Shown here piece after piece: positions 23,598 to 33,099 of a stretch of 64,000 nucleotides of DNA (position 1 is its first letter; every line of letters begins with the position of its first letter). Source of the DNA: Chitinibacter sp. GC72 (lineage in GTDB: Bacteria; Pseudomonadota; Gammaproteobacteria; Burkholderiales; Chitinibacteraceae); assembly GCF_009760905.1 (NCBI RefSeq), contig NZ_VIRW01000001.1, forward strand, positions 248,001 through 312,000, given 5' to 3'. The notes under the pieces were generated by a model. The model was given only the letters and a program-made list of their open reading frames with translations, was not told the origin of the DNA and did not search any database. The translations under genes were made by a program, and so were the position numbers.

Positions 23598-25273
23598 ATG
23601 ACCAGATCACACTTGATCTTGATAGCGCGCCACACCTTACCCTTGAAATGCTGGACGCATCGAAAGTGCCGACTACCGGCATGACGACCCGCACCGAAGA
23701 TGAATTGATTAATGAACTGGCAGGGTTGACCACCATTCAATATGAACGCCGCCGCGCTGGTGCTGCTAAGGCTTTGGATATTCGCGCTAACGTACTAGAT
23801 AAGCTGGTGGCTGCTGCTAGAAAAGACCGCGAAGCCGCGCAAGACGATAACAAACAAGGGACGCTAGTTCTGTTTGATGAGATCGAGCCGTGGCCTGATA
23901 CGGTCTGCGGCGCAGAGGTACTGACTGAGGCGTTTCAACTGCTGCAAAAATATGTGATTGCCGACAAGGAAACATTGCGAGCTGCTGCGCTGTGGTGCGC
24001 TTTAACTTGGCTAGCTGATCGCGCTACCGTGCTACCTATCGCCTTGATTAGCGCACCAGAGAAAGGCTGCGGCAAGTCGGTATTGCTGGAGGCGCTTTCG
24101 CACTTGTGCTTTAAGCCGCTACCCGTAGCCAGTGTTTCCGCTGCTGCGATGTTTCGGGCGATTGAGAAGTGGAGTCCGACGCTATTCATTGATGAGGTTG
24201 ATACCTTCATGCGTGATAACCCCGAACTGGTGGGCGTTATCAATTCAGGCCACACCCGCCGCAATGCGTTTGTGTTGCGCACCGTGGGTGATGACTTTGA
24301 GCCAAAGGCGTTTTCGACGTGGTGCGCCAAGGCTTTATCGGGTATCGCAGCAAAGAACCTGACCGACTCGCTAGTTAGCCGTTCGATTATTTTTAATCTA
24401 CGCCGCAAGCTCAAGACCGAAACCGTAGCGCCATTACGCCGCGATTCAGAGCGATACTTTATCGACACTCGCCGCAAGCTGGCACGACTGGCGCAAGACA
24501 TCGGGGAGCAGTTCAGTAACACCGTGCCTGAGCCGTTCGGCCTTGATAACCGCGCTGCGGATAACTGGGAAGGTCTGGTAGCCATTGCTGATATTGCTGG
24601 CGATGTTTGGCCTGTGTGGGCGCGTCATGCAGCGCATCATATCGCGGGGGCTGTGGATGACGCGCCAAGCGTGAATCAGGAATTATTAGGCGACATTCAA
24701 ACCGCTTTTGAGCGCCGTAAAACCGATAAATTGCACACCGCGCAACTACTGGCAGAGCTGTGCAATGATGCCGAATCATCATGGGCAACTTATAACCGTG
24801 GGCGTGAACTTTCACCAAAACAGCTTTGTATTCGCCTAAAAGAGTTCGGCATTAAGTCAAAGCAGATTTGGATTAGTGGGGAAGGCAATCGGAATGGTTA
24901 CGAATTGGCGCAATTTAAAGAGGCGTTTTCTAGGTATCTAGCGGTAGATAGACACGACGTTAATTTAAAGGATTTTTTACCCCTACCGCTGCAAGGTGAG
25001 TATGAAAACCTACTAAACGACGCGAATTCGTCCGCGCCCCCTATTTTGCCCTCTATAACTCTAGACCCCAATAACGGCGCGGGTTTCAGCCCAATTCGTC
25101 CATCTAGAACCTCACACACTCTAGAGGGTGAAAAACCGCTACAACTCAATATCCATGCGGGTTCTAGAGTTCTAGAGGGAGAAATACCCCTAAGTGCAGA
25201 GGAAAGCAAGAAATCACCGGAAAATCAGAGTAACGATGACTGGCTGGCAGAACTGGATGCAGAGGAATTTTAA
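23594..25273 (+). CDS. DUF3631 helicase-like ATPase
   Basis: Putative replicative helicase of the element, 559 residues. The P-loop SAPEKGCGKSVLLEAL (about 154-169) and Walker B PTLFIDEVD (near 195-203) are followed by an arginine-rich SRSIIFNLRRKL segment and the DUF3631 region with winged-helix-like sequence (LSPKQLCIRLKEFGIKSKQI). The last ~90 residues are low-complexity and are encoded by DNA with five TCTAGA sites within 117 bases (25060-25176). It is coupled to the primase by an ATGA overlap, and the two make a complete priming-unwinding module. DUF3631 proteins are common in plasmids and satellites. Confidence 0.88.
   Translation: MNDQITLDLDSAPHLTLEMLDASKVPTTGMTTRTEDELINELAGLTTIQYERRRAGAAKALDIRANVLDKLVAAARKDREAAQDDNKQGTLVLFDEIEPWPDTVCGAEVLTEAFQLLQKYVIADKETLRAAALWCALTWLADRATVLPIALISAPEKGCGKSVLLEALSHLCFKPLPVASVSAAAMFRAIEKWSPTLFIDEVDTFMRDNPELVGVINSGHTRRNAFVLRTVGDDFEPKAFSTWCAKALSGIAAKNLTDSLVSRSIIFNLRRKLKTETVAPLRRDSERYFIDTRRKLARLAQDIGEQFSNTVPEPFGLDNRAADNWEGLVAIADIAGDVWPVWARHAAHHIAGAVDDAPSVNQELLGDIQTAFERRKTDKLHTAQLLAELCNDAESSWATYNRGRELSPKQLCIRLKEFGIKSKQIWISGEGNRNGYELAQFKEAFSRYLAVDRHDVNLKDFLPLPLQGEYENLLNDANSSAPPILPSITLDPNNGAGFSPIRPSRTSHTLEGEKPLQLNIHAGSRVLEGEIPLSAEESKKSPENQSNDDWLAELDAEEF
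25060..25176. other. Cluster of five TCTAGA palindromes inside the helicase gene
   Basis: TCTAGA at 25060, 25103, 25120, 25163 and 25171; three are part of TCTAGAGGG or TTCTAGAG contexts. One copy per about 4 kb is expected by chance. It lies in the variable 3' end of the helicase gene, where iterons of small replicons can lie. Function unknown. Confidence 0.5.
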
Positions 25274-25275
25274 AC

Positions 25276-25647
25276 ATGATGGCAGCACTGGCAACATTGG
25301 CTGGTGCTGGCCTGAGTGCCAGCATTAAGCAAGACGGCAAAACCTTGGTTGTGATTCCGGCTTCACACATTACGCCGGATATTCGCCAATACATTATCAA
25401 GCACAAGGCCGAACTATTAGCCGAACTCAAATCAGCGAATGACGCTAATCAGCGGGCAGTTATCACCTACCACCTCAATGACGGTAAGGGCGGCGTATTG
25501 ATCGACCCCGAGGGGGTAGCCAGTGCCGTTTCTGATTTGCTTGATAGATATGGTGGCAGGCTGGATATGCTGGCCTTGATTGATACGCTGAATGGCATGG
25601 GTGAAGCAGCAAGAACCGAGGCAGCAAAACTATTCGAAAGAGTTTAA
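25276..25647 (+). CDS. Small protein with TubC-N-like docking domain
   Basis: 123 residues. The first ~55 (LAGAGLSASIKQDGKTL, then PASHITPDIRQYI, KHKAELLAELK) match the small beta-alpha fold named after the TubC N-terminal docking domain, which is common as a free-standing phage or island protein that follows primase/helicase genes. The second half (HLNDGKGGVLIDPEGVASAV) is unrecognised. It starts 3 bases after the helicase stop, so it is in the same operon. It could tether partner proteins to the replication module (inference). Confidence 0.75.
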   Translation: MMAALATLAGAGLSASIKQDGKTLVVIPASHITPDIRQYIIKHKAELLAELKSANDANQRAVITYHLNDGKGGVLIDPEGVASAVSDLLDRYGGRLDMLALIDTLNGMGEAARTEAAKLFERV

Positions 25648-25663
25648 CTAGGAGCACCAAGCA

Positions 25664-25855
25664 ATGACCAAAATCAAACGCCTTAAATTACTCACCAAGC
25701 TATTTAAGCCCGAATTTAAAAATGCGGGCATCTGGGAAAGGTTCAAAGAAGGCCGTGGGACTGGATGTAGTGTTATCGCGCGTGAACTAATGCTGCATGA
25801 GTCATACCGATATTATATTGAAGTCATGGCGATGATTCGTACTGAAGCCGACTAG
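25664..25855 (+). CDS. Small basic hypothetical protein
   Basis: 63 residues, unrecognised. AGGAG stands about 10 bases before the ATG. The sequence is Lys/Arg-rich at the N-terminus (TKIKRLKLLTKLFKPEFK) and helical. It is the last gene of the apparent int-distal operon and is followed by about 175 bases without a gene. Confidence 0.6.
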   Translation: MTKIKRLKLLTKLFKPEFKNAGIWERFKEGRGTGCSVIARELMLHESYRYYIEVMAMIRTEAD

Positions 25856-26030
25856 TTTCTTTAGTCCCTAAAGGCAACTGTGCACCATGCTCCTTCTAGT
25901 TTGCTTTTGTCCAAATTTTTTGGGGTAAATGGGACAGCAAAAGACGCTAGTGTCATCAGATAGCGCAACATGATTTTTAAGGTGTTATGCTGCAAATTAT
26001 TTATGCTTAAAATGCTGCAAGGAGTGATGA

Positions 26031-26477
26031 ATGAATCCGGTAAGAATTCTGGGGTGGTGTATTGTCTTGTTTGCAGGGCTAACGCCAATCAATTGGCTAC
26101 GATTGCTAATTATTGGCGAGCTACCACAAAGCACTACTATACCGATGCTTATATTTTCAATGTTGATTGCTTGGGCTATCGCTGGAGGCGTAGGTTATTT
26201 GCTAGTCATAAATGCACGCAAAGCAGCGTTGAAGCCTGTTGCTGAGGGACGTTTTTTTTGTACAGCATGCGGCCATCAAGGGGAGTCGCATAGCCATACC
26301 TCTGGCTCGATTGGAATCGAAGTTGTGCTTTGGATTTGCTTTTTAATTCCCGGTTTGATCTATAGTATTTGGCGGTTGAGCAGCAGGCACGATGTATGTT
26401 CATTTTGTGGGAGCAAAAGTTTGATTCCTGCCAATTCTCCTAAGGCCGTGGCTCAAAAACGGCAGATGGGTTTGTAA
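26031..26477 (+). CDS. Membrane protein with paired zinc-ribbon motifs
   Basis: 148 residues; AAGGAG lies 6 bases before the ATG. Two hydrophobic helices (about 5-27 and 37-60) are followed by a first Cys pair (FCTACGHQG near 77), a third helix (IEVVLWICFLIPGLIYSIW near 98-116) and a second Cys pair (CSFCGS near 125). Split Cys-x2-Cys ribbons flanking a helix that reads PGLIYSIWR is a pattern I associate with small zinc-ribbon membrane proteins of mobile elements; the function is unknown. It has its own gap upstream and a terminator downstream, so it looks like an independent cargo gene, perhaps exclusion or immunity (inference). Confidence 0.75.
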   Translation: MNPVRILGWCIVLFAGLTPINWLRLLIIGELPQSTTIPMLIFSMLIAWAIAGGVGYLLVINARKAALKPVAEGRFFCTACGHQGESHSHTSGSIGIEVVLWICFLIPGLIYSIWRLSSRHDVCSFCGSKSLIPANSPKAVAQKRQMGL

Positions 26478-26500
26478 ATTTTTACAAGTTAAATACATGC

Positions 26501-26524
26501 CCGCCAATACGGCGGGTTTTTTTA
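26501..26524 (+). terminator. Terminator after the zinc-ribbon membrane gene
   Basis: Stem CCCGCC/GGCGGG with loop AATAC and seven T. Confidence 0.85.
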
Positions 26525-26598
26525 CGGACTAAAATCAATAGCTCAATTGGTTATATTTGGTAAAATAAACCTATTAATTGAGTATATAGGTGGCATAA

Positions 26599-26850
26599 GT
26601 GGTTGATTTTGACACTGAGAATAATGCTACAGACGGCGCAAAACCTAGGCGAAACCGTAAGCCCCCCCTTGATACCGTTTGCCGTGTAAAAAAAGAAATG
26701 GCGAAACTCTATCGAGATGCACGCGCTGGTGCTGTGGATGTCAGCGATGCAAGCAAACTGGCGAACATGCTTAACGTATTGGCGCGACTGATTGAAACCA
26801 GCGAGCTAGTGCAACGAATGGAAGCATTAGAGAAGGCGGTAAAAAAATGA
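26599..26850 (+). CDS. Small helical hypothetical protein
   Basis: 83 residues from a GTG at 26599, with AGGTGG upstream. After a charged N-terminus the sequence is helical (DTVCRVKKEMAKLYRDAR, then ASKLANMLNVLARLIETSEL), resembling small phage proteins of unknown role. An inverted repeat CTCAATT/AATTGAG at 26542-26582, with GGTT/AACC inside it, covers the region where a promoter would lie and may be an operator. It overlaps the next gene by 4 bases. Confidence 0.65.
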   Translation: MVDFDTENNATDGAKPRRNRKPPLDTVCRVKKEMAKLYRDARAGAVDVSDASKLANMLNVLARLIETSELVQRMEALEKAVKK

Positions 26851-27026
26851 GGAAAAATCTACTCAAACGACTGGCATTGCTTGAGGTGGCAATCATTGGC
26901 GAGCCAAGCCCGTTGTACGGTGTGCTGGTAAGGCTGACACTAGCTAAAGGTGAACCAGTGCCGACAGTTGCTAAATACGACCATGCGGCTGTTGAGTCGG
27001 CACTGATCGAATGCTTGCCCTGCTGA
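26847..27026 (+). CDS. Small hypothetical protein
   Basis: 59 residues, not recognised. The ATG overlaps the previous stop (ATGA), and the ribosome site lies inside the end of that gene (GGCGG). The sequence MRKNLLKRLALLEVA and LYGVLVRLTLAKGEP has no known motif. The next frame starts 16 bases before its stop. Confidence 0.5.
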   Translation: MRKNLLKRLALLEVAIIGEPSPLYGVLVRLTLAKGEPVPTVAKYDHAAVESALIECLPC

Positions 27027-27202
27027 ATATCAGAGGCCGCCTGAGAGCTTTAGAGCTGGCAACCGTACAGGATATCCCGCCCCGCGTGCTAATCATTCGG
27101 CATAGTAAGAATGAGGCCGCATTGATGGCTGTGGCAAGAAAGGCACGCTGCGATAATTTGATGATGATTCGGATAGTAAGGGCGGGACGAGAAGCCAACT
27201 AG
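27011..27202 (+). CDS. Small basic hypothetical protein at the island's right end
   Basis: 63 residues (MLALLNIRGRLRALELATVQ...). It overlaps the previous small gene by 16 bases. It is Arg-rich with no cysteines and no recognised fold. It is the last possible gene before the right end of the island; the coding potential is modest. Confidence 0.4.
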   Translation: MLALLNIRGRLRALELATVQDIPPRVLIIRHSKNEAALMAVARKARCDNLMMIRIVRAGREAN

Positions 27203-27257
27203 AAAGAATTTATGGAGTCCATAAGTAAAGTGCGCAAAACTGCGCAACTCAAATCGC

Positions 27258-27278
27258 TGTCGGGGCATTTGTCGGGGC
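27258..27278. repeat. Right copy of the 21-bp island-end repeat
   Basis: Identical to 20226-20246 and in the same orientation, 26 bases before the right attachment repeat. It contains two TGTCGGGGC units. Confidence 0.6.
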
Positions 27279-27303
27279 ATTAGGGGTAAATATGCCTAAA
27301 AAT

Positions 27304-27339
27304 AAAAAATGGGTTACAACCGTTAAGCTGTAACCCATT
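27304..27339 (-). terminator. Terminator of tRNA-Pro
   Basis: A 10-bp stem AATGGGTTAC/GTAACCCATT with a 12-base loop; on the minus strand it is followed by TTTTTATT. It is duplicated in the left attachment repeat. Confidence 0.85.
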
Positions 27340-27397
27340 GTTTTATTTGGTCGGAATAGCGGGATTCGAACTCGCGACCCCTTGCACCCCATGCAAG
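27304..27397. repeat. Right attachment repeat of the tRNA-Pro island
   Basis: A 94-bp partner of 19998-20091. It spans the terminator of tRNA-Pro and its 3' half. Recombination between the two copies would excise a circle of about 7.3 kb and leave one intact tRNA. Confidence 0.93.
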
Positions 27398-27424
27398 TGC
27401 GCTACCAGGCTGCGCCATATTCCG
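27348..27424 (-). tRNA. tRNA-Pro(GGG), integration target
   Basis: A 77-nt gene with acceptor CGGAATA/TATTCCG, anticodon loop CATGGGGTG (anticodon GGG), TTCGAATCC T arm and encoded CCA. The 3' half is part of the attachment repeat; the island restores the gene, so it should stay functional. Confidence 0.96.
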
Positions 27425-27433
27425 AGAGAGTGC

Positions 27434-27462
27434 ATTCTAACAGAGCTTACATTTCACCTCAA
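27434..27462 (-). promoter_or_regulatory. Promoter of tRNA-Pro
   Basis: Minus strand: -35 TTGAGG (27457-27462), 17-base spacer, -10 TAGAAT (27434-27439), 9 bases before the tRNA 5' end. It lies on the chromosomal side, so expression survived integration. Confidence 0.75.
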
Positions 27463-27516
27463 GACACCTCATGGATTTTTCTATCCATGCGACCTCCTGC
27501 ACCCCAGGCAAAATGC

Positions 27517-27885
27517 TTAATTTTCCAGCCACGCCAGCAAGTCCTCCAGCTCGTGTCGCACTTCGGTCAGGCTTACCTCGCCCGAGTCAAAGTGCCCTAC
27601 TTCAGCCAGATGCGCCCCCAGTTGATTGCGCGCCCCGCTGATGGTGAACCCTTGCTCATATAGCAGTGAGCGAATCCGGCGTACCAGCAATACTTCGTGA
27701 TGCTGGTAATAACGCCGATTGCCCCGGCGTTTAACCGGCTTTAACTGCGTAAACTCTTGTTCCCAGTAGCGCAGAACATGAGGTTTGACACCGCACAAAT
27801 CACTGACTTCACCGATGGTGAAGTAGCGCTTGGCCGGTATCGACGGTAACTCATTGGTTGGAATAACGCTGCTGGAGTTTTGCAT
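27517..27885 (-). CDS. MerR-family transcriptional regulator
   Basis: 122 residues. The winged helix-turn-helix is [24 protein letters not shown] followed by the wing RRGNRRYY and a dimerisation helix ([17 protein letters not shown]); the [10 protein letters not shown] wording matches the MerR-like protein that follows ihfA in many proteobacteria. No effector-binding cysteines are present, so it is probably not a metal sensor. The start at 27885 overlaps the end of ihfA by 35 bases, and no usable later start is seen. Last gene of the thrS-pheST-ihfA block; target unknown. Confidence 0.9.
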   Translation of the reverse strand: MQNSSSVIPTNELPSIPAKRYFTIGEVSDLCGVKPHVLRYWEQEFTQLKPVKRRGNRRYYQHHEVLLVRRIRSLLYEQGFTISGARNQLGAHLAEVGHFDSGEVSLTEVRHELEDLLAWLEN

Positions 27886-28189
27886 AGTGAACTTCAACCA
27901 TACCTTTTAGTTTTTGGCTGGCGTGGAATGTCACCACGCGGCGCGCTGAAATAGGAATCTCTTCACCGGTCTTTGGGTTGCGGCCAGGGCGCTGCGGCTT
28001 GTCGCGCAGCTGGAAATTGCCAAAACCTGACAATTTCACCGTATCGCCTTCAGCCAAAGCACTACGAATTTCATCAAAAAACGCTTCCACCATGTCCTTG
28101 GCTTCGCGTTTATTCAGACCCACCTTATCAAACAGCATATCGGCCAAGTCAGCCTTGGTTAAGGTCAAAGTACTCGCTTCGTACTGCAT
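27851..28189 (-). CDS. ihfA: Integration host factor alpha subunit
   Basis: DNA-bending nucleoid protein, partner of IhfB, used in recombination, sigma-54 transcription and phage integration. The 112-residue length is near the family norm. It shows the HU/IHF fold: [19 protein letters not shown], the core [10 protein letters not shown], and the beta-arm [14 protein letters not shown] with the intercalating Pro. The ATG at 28189 shares one base with the pheT stop (TAATG), the usual pheT-ihfA coupling. Confidence 0.97.
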   Translation of the reverse strand: MQYEASTLTLTKADLADMLFDKVGLNKREAKDMVEAFFDEIRSALAEGDTVKLSGFGNFQLRDKPQRPGRNPKTGEEIPISARRVVTFHASQKLKGMVEVHYAKLQQRYSNQ

Positions 28190-30543
28190 TATGTTCTCAA
28201 GATCGCGCCGCATGTTTCTGCCTTCTTAATCAACGCCGCCACAGCTGCGTCGACTTCTTCATCTGTTAAAGTTTTGTGAGTATCTTGCAATAACACTTTG
28301 AATGCAAGGCTCTTTTTACCTTCTGGCAAACCTTTTCCACGGTAAACATCGAACACATCAATGTTGGCCACAATGGACTGCTTGGCACTTGCAAAAGCAG
28401 TTTTGAGTTGATCTACCGTGACGCTCTCATCCATCAGCAAAGCCAGATCCCGGCGCACGGCTTGGAATTTCGATACCGCACCCGCACTCAATGTCTGCAC
28501 TTGCGTCAGCGCAGCGACATCCAGCTCAAACACCACCGGGGCATTTTGTAGGCTGTATTTTTGCACCCACTGTGGGTGTAGCTCGCCGACAAAACCAATC
28601 GCTTGGCCATCAAGCACCACCTCAGCCGAACGGCCCGGATGCAGCGCTGGGTGACTGGCGCGACGGAATTCAGCTACGCGTGGTGCTAGCAAGGCTTCGA
28701 CATCAGCTTTGACATCAAAGAAGTCAACGCGCTCTTTACCCGCTCCCCACTGCTCAGCCACACGGCCACCCCAAGCAAGGGCGGCGATTTTCTCAGGTTG
28801 CTGCTCGGCATTCAAGCCATTAAACACGCGGGCTACCTCAAACAGGCGCACGCGGTCTTGCTTGCGGTTTTGATTGTGCTGCAAGGCTGAAATCAAACCA
28901 CCGAGCAAGGTTGATCGCATCACGCTCATCTGGCTGGCGATCGGATTGATCAGCTTGATCGGCGCATTATTCGCAGCAAAGTCCGCTTCCCATTGCGTTT
29001 CGACAAAAGCGTAGGAAATGGCTTCCTGATAGTCACGACCCGCGATGATTTGCTTCAGTACGTTTTTACTACGCAGATGGCCGGGCTGCGGCAACATGGC
29101 GCTGCGCGCATTGCTTGGCTGCACCGGAATATTGTCATAGCCAAACACACGCGCCACTTCTTCGATTAGATCTTCTTCGATCTCGATATCAAAACGGTAC
29201 GAAGGCGGTGTCACGGTGATCACATCACCTGCAAGCTCGCTCGCCAGACCCAAGCCTTGCAGTAGAGCAACGATCTCAGCCGCTGGCAGGCTAATGCCCA
29301 ACACTTTAGCCACGCGAGACACACGCAGAGCAACAGGTTTGCGCGCTGGCAACTCAGCCACAGATTCAGTCACCGGGCCAGCCTGACCACCGCAGATCTC
29401 AATAATCAATGCAGTCGCGCGTTCGAGCGCTTCACGAACGAAGCCAAAATCAACGCCACGCTCGAAACGATGGCTAGAATCGGATGAGAAACCAAAACGA
29501 CGGCCTTTACCGGCGATCACGTCAGGCGCAAAGAACGCCGACTCGAGGAAAATATCGGTGCAACCGGCTTCAACGCTCGATTCTGCGCCGCCCATAATGC
29601 CGGCCAAAGCGACAGGCTTCACGTCATCAGCAATCACCAGCAAATCGTCGGTCAGTTCCAACTCTTTTTCGTTCAAGAGTTTGATTTTCTCGCCAGCTTT
29701 AGCAAAACGCACATTGATGTCGCCTTGCAGCTTTGCCAGATCAAACGCGTGCATTGGTTGGCCGAGTTCGAGCAAGACGTAGTTGGTCACATCGACAATC
29801 GCAGAGATCGAACGAACGCCACAGCGCTCAAGGCGTTGCTTCATCCAATCAGGGGTATTGGCTGCTTGATTAACACCCACAATGGCTCTACCCGCATACC
29901 GTGGGCAAGCATCTCCAGCTTGCAAATTTACCGCGCGTGTTTGGCCAGCTGTTACTGCCACCGCAGGCGTTTCAACCGAACACAATTCGGCCTTGGTCAG
30001 CGCAGCCACTTCACGCGCCAGACCACGGATTGACAGGCAATCACAACGATTTGGCGTCAGTTTCAAAGTCATCAGGCGATCATCAAGATCGAGGTATTCG
30101 CGAATCGGCATCCCGACTGGGGCATCCGCAGGCAAAATCAGCAAGCCCGAGGATTCTTCAGCCAGGCCGATTTCCTGCTCGGCACACAACATGCCCATCG
30201 ACTCAACGCCACGGACTTTGGCTTTCTTGATTTTAAAGTCGCCCGGCAATACAGCTCCAACGCGCGCGCACGGCACTTTAATTCCAACGGCAACATTGGC
30301 CGCACCGCAGACAATTTGCAATGGCTCGGCTTCGCCAACATTGACGCTACATACGTTTAAGCGGTCTGCGTCGGGGTGCTTGGTCACGCTGAGCACTTCA
30401 GCCACATACACTTCAGTAAATTCAGGCGCGGCCGGATCGTTCTCTTCCACTTCAAGGCCGGCCATCGTCAACAGATGAGCCAACTCGTCAGAATTGATCG
30501 CAGGATTAACCCAGCTACGCAACCACTGTTCAGAAAATTTCAT
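28189..30543 (-). CDS. pheT: Phenylalanyl-tRNA synthetase beta subunit
   Basis: Beta chain of the alpha2-beta2 enzyme that charges tRNA-Phe; it holds the editing site. The 784 residues include an EMAP-like tRNA-binding domain (about 40-150, [19 protein letters not shown]), the B3/B4 editing domain (about 200-400), the B5 domain, a class II-like core, and the C-terminal anticodon-binding FDX-ACB domain ([14 protein letters not shown]). The gap to pheS (115 bases) holds a palindromic repeat copy, unlike the tight pheS-pheT spacing in many genomes. Confidence 0.98.
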   Translation of the reverse strand: MKFSEQWLRSWVNPAINSDELAHLLTMAGLEVEENDPAAPEFTEVYVAEVLSVTKHPDADRLNVCSVNVGEAEPLQIVCGAANVAVGIKVPCARVGAVLPGDFKIKKAKVRGVESMGMLCAEQEIGLAEESSGLLILPADAPVGMPIREYLDLDDRLMTLKLTPNRCDCLSIRGLAREVAALTKAELCSVETPAVAVTAGQTRAVNLQAGDACPRYAGRAIVGVNQAANTPDWMKQRLERCGVRSISAIVDVTNYVLLELGQPMHAFDLAKLQGDINVRFAKAGEKIKLLNEKELELTDDLLVIADDVKPVALAGIMGGAESSVEAGCTDIFLESAFFAPDVIAGKGRRFGFSSDSSHRFERGVDFGFVREALERATALIIEICGGQAGPVTESVAELPARKPVALRVSRVAKVLGISLPAAEIVALLQGLGLASELAGDVITVTPPSYRFDIEIEEDLIEEVARVFGYDNIPVQPSNARSAMLPQPGHLRSKNVLKQIIAGRDYQEAISYAFVETQWEADFAANNAPIKLINPIASQMSVMRSTLLGGLISALQHNQNRKQDRVRLFEVARVFNGLNAEQQPEKIAALAWGGRVAEQWGAGKERVDFFDVKADVEALLAPRVAEFRRASHPALHPGRSAEVVLDGQAIGFVGELHPQWVQKYSLQNAPVVFELDVAALTQVQTLSAGAVSKFQAVRRDLALLMDESVTVDQLKTAFASAKQSIVANIDVFDVYRGKGLPEGKKSLAFKVLLQDTHKTLTDEEVDAAVAALIKKAETCGAILRT

Positions 30544-30568
30544 ACACAGACTCGGCTTTTAATTTATA

Positions 30569-30650
30569 CAAAAACGCACTAGCAAGGCACGACGTCAAAG
30601 ACAGTACACAGGTACGGCAAGACGGAGTAACGCGGCTGGCGCGTTTTTGC
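30569..30650. repeat. 82-bp palindromic intergenic repeat, copy 2
   Basis: Between pheS and pheT. The outer arms CAAAAACGC/GCGTTTTTG enclose a core that reads CTAGCAAGGCACGACGTC..., then AGTAC...GTAC and GGCTGGCGC. The core matches the reverse complement of 60026-60109 throughout its length. Confidence 0.75.
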
Positions 30651-30658
30651 CTTAACAC

Positions 30659-31669
<1,011 letters not shown>

Positions 31670-31773
31670 CTATTGAAATGTGAATGGAAAATATTTAAGC
31701 AAACCAACGGCTTGCCAAGCAGATTGGCTCACAGTTGTGTTGACGAAATATTTTCGAAAGCAGAGAAAAAACT

Positions 31774-31800
31774 GAATAAAAAAGGGAGGCTAAGCCTCCC
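31774..31800 (-). terminator. Terminator/attenuator between rplT and pheS
   Basis: A 7-bp stem GGGAGGC/GCCTCCC with a 3-base loop; on the minus strand it is followed by TTTTTTATT. It lies 20 bases after the rplT stop and 120 before pheS, and could also attenuate pheST. Confidence 0.85.
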
Positions 31801-31819
31801 TTCTCATCAGCAGAACCGA

Positions 31820-32179
31820 TTATACAGCGAGACTAGCTTTAGCTTTTTCAACAAAAGCAGCAAATGCTGGTTTGTCGAATACAGCCAAGTCAGCCAACAC
31901 TTTACGGTCAACCACGATGCCAGCCTTTTTCAGGCCATTCATGAAGCGGCTGTACGCCAGACCGCACTCACGTGAAGCGGCGTTAATACGCGCGATCCAC
32001 AATTGACGGAATTGACGTTTTTTCTGACGACGGTCACGGTACGCGTATTGACCGGCTTTCATCACCGCTTGTTTAGCGATGCGATAGACGTTCTTACGAC
32101 GACCACGATAGCCCTTAGCGAGGGCTAAAACTTTCTTATGACGAGCACGAGCGGTTACACCACGTTTAACGCGAGGCAT
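31820..32179 (-). CDS. rplT: 50S ribosomal protein L20
   Basis: Binds 23S rRNA early in 50S assembly and, in E. coli, represses its own operon. The 119-residue length is standard. The basic N-terminal extension [18 protein letters not shown] and the conserved [34 protein letters not shown] stretches are complete. Follows rpmI with 15 bases between them. Confidence 0.99.
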   Translation of the reverse strand: MPRVKRGVTARARHKKVLALAKGYRGRRKNVYRIAKQAVMKAGQYAYRDRRQKKRQFRQLWIARINAASRECGLAYSRFMNGLKKAGIVVDRKVLADLAVFDKPAFAAFVEKAKASLAV

Positions 32180-32194
32180 GTGATTCTCCTTAGG

Positions 32195-32392
32195 TTATGC
32201 GTAGGGCAACATTGCACGAACAGACGCCATATTGGTCGCATCGACCATAGACGTACCGCGCAATTGACGCTTGGTTTTAGTAGTTTTCTTGGTCAAGATG
32301 TGACGTTTGAACGCATGGCTGCGCTTAACACCACCACCGCCAAGTACTGTAAAGCGCTTTTTCGCGCTGCTCTTGGTTTTCATCTTTGGCAT
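32195..32392 (-). CDS. rpmI: 50S ribosomal protein L35
   Basis: A 65-residue basic protein of the large subunit. The start [14 protein letters not shown] at 32392 is the family start, and the conserved [16 protein letters not shown] is present. Between infC and rplT in the standard order. Confidence 0.99.
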   Translation of the reverse strand: MPKMKTKSSAKKRFTVLGGGGVKRSHAFKRHILTKKTTKTKRQLRGTSMVDATNMASVRAMLPYA

Positions 32393-32529
32393 TGCATTGC
32401 TCCGATGAGCTATTAGATCAGGCGACAGGCGTCTAATAAAAATAGAACTTAATACCCGCCACCCCGCTTTTGTTACGACTGTTAGCACTGCCTTGCGGCA
32501 GGCTTTATACAGACACAGTCGCCAGTCTG

Positions 32530-33057
32530 TTATTTTTTCTTCGGTGCCAGCATCATGACCATCTGACGACCTTCTAGCCGTGGATATTGCTCAACCACCG
32601 CCAACTCTGCCAGATCAGCTTCTACACGTTTGAGCTGAGCCATACCGATTTCCTGGTGAGCCATTTCACGACCACGGAAACGCAAAGTAAATTTGCATTT
32701 ATCGCCGTCATTCAGGAAGCGAATCGCACCACGCAGCTTAACCTGGTAGTCGTTTTCGTCGGTACCTGGGCGCAACTTGATTTCTTTAACCTGTACCTGC
32801 TTTTGCTTGAGCTTGGCAGCGTGCTTCTTTTTGGCCTCTTCGTAACGGAATTTGCCAAAGTCCATCAGACGGCAAACTGGTGGCTGTGCATTAGGCGCAA
32901 TCTCGACGAGATCGACATCTGCATCTTCAGCCATTTGAAGAGCTTGATTCAGCGAAACAATACCGAGTTGATCGCCATCCACACCTTGTAAACGAATTTC
33001 GCGCGCGGTGATCTCACCATTGATCCGCGGGCCTTTGTCCTGAGCAGCTATTGTCAT
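32530..33057 (-). CDS. infC: Translation initiation factor IF-3
   Basis: Binds the 30S subunit and checks start codon and initiator tRNA. 175 residues: the N-domain has [15 protein letters not shown] and [19 protein letters not shown]; the C-domain has [15 protein letters not shown] and [16 protein letters not shown]. The start is the ordinary ATG at 33057, not the ATT or other rare codon that autoregulates infC in some gammaproteobacteria. It follows thrS by 42 bases. Confidence 0.98.
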   Translation of the reverse strand: MTIAAQDKGPRINGEITAREIRLQGVDGDQLGIVSLNQALQMAEDADVDLVEIAPNAQPPVCRLMDFGKFRYEEAKKKHAAKLKQKQVQVKEIKLRPGTDENDYQVKLRGAIRFLNDGDKCKFTLRFRGREMAHQEIGMAQLKRVEADLAELAVVEQYPRLEGRQMVMMLAPKKK

Positions 33058-33099
33058 TACTCCAAGTCATTCAAAAACAAAACCGTGCATCGGCAAGCG

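Noticed and set aside
27470-27489. Terminator after the MerR-type gene
   Set aside because: CATGGAT/ATCCATG forms a 7-bp hairpin, but no T run follows on the minus strand.
33055-33057. Rare start codon for infC
   Set aside because: An ordinary ATG fits the homology; there is no sign of the ATT or ATA initiation used for autoregulation in some bacteria.
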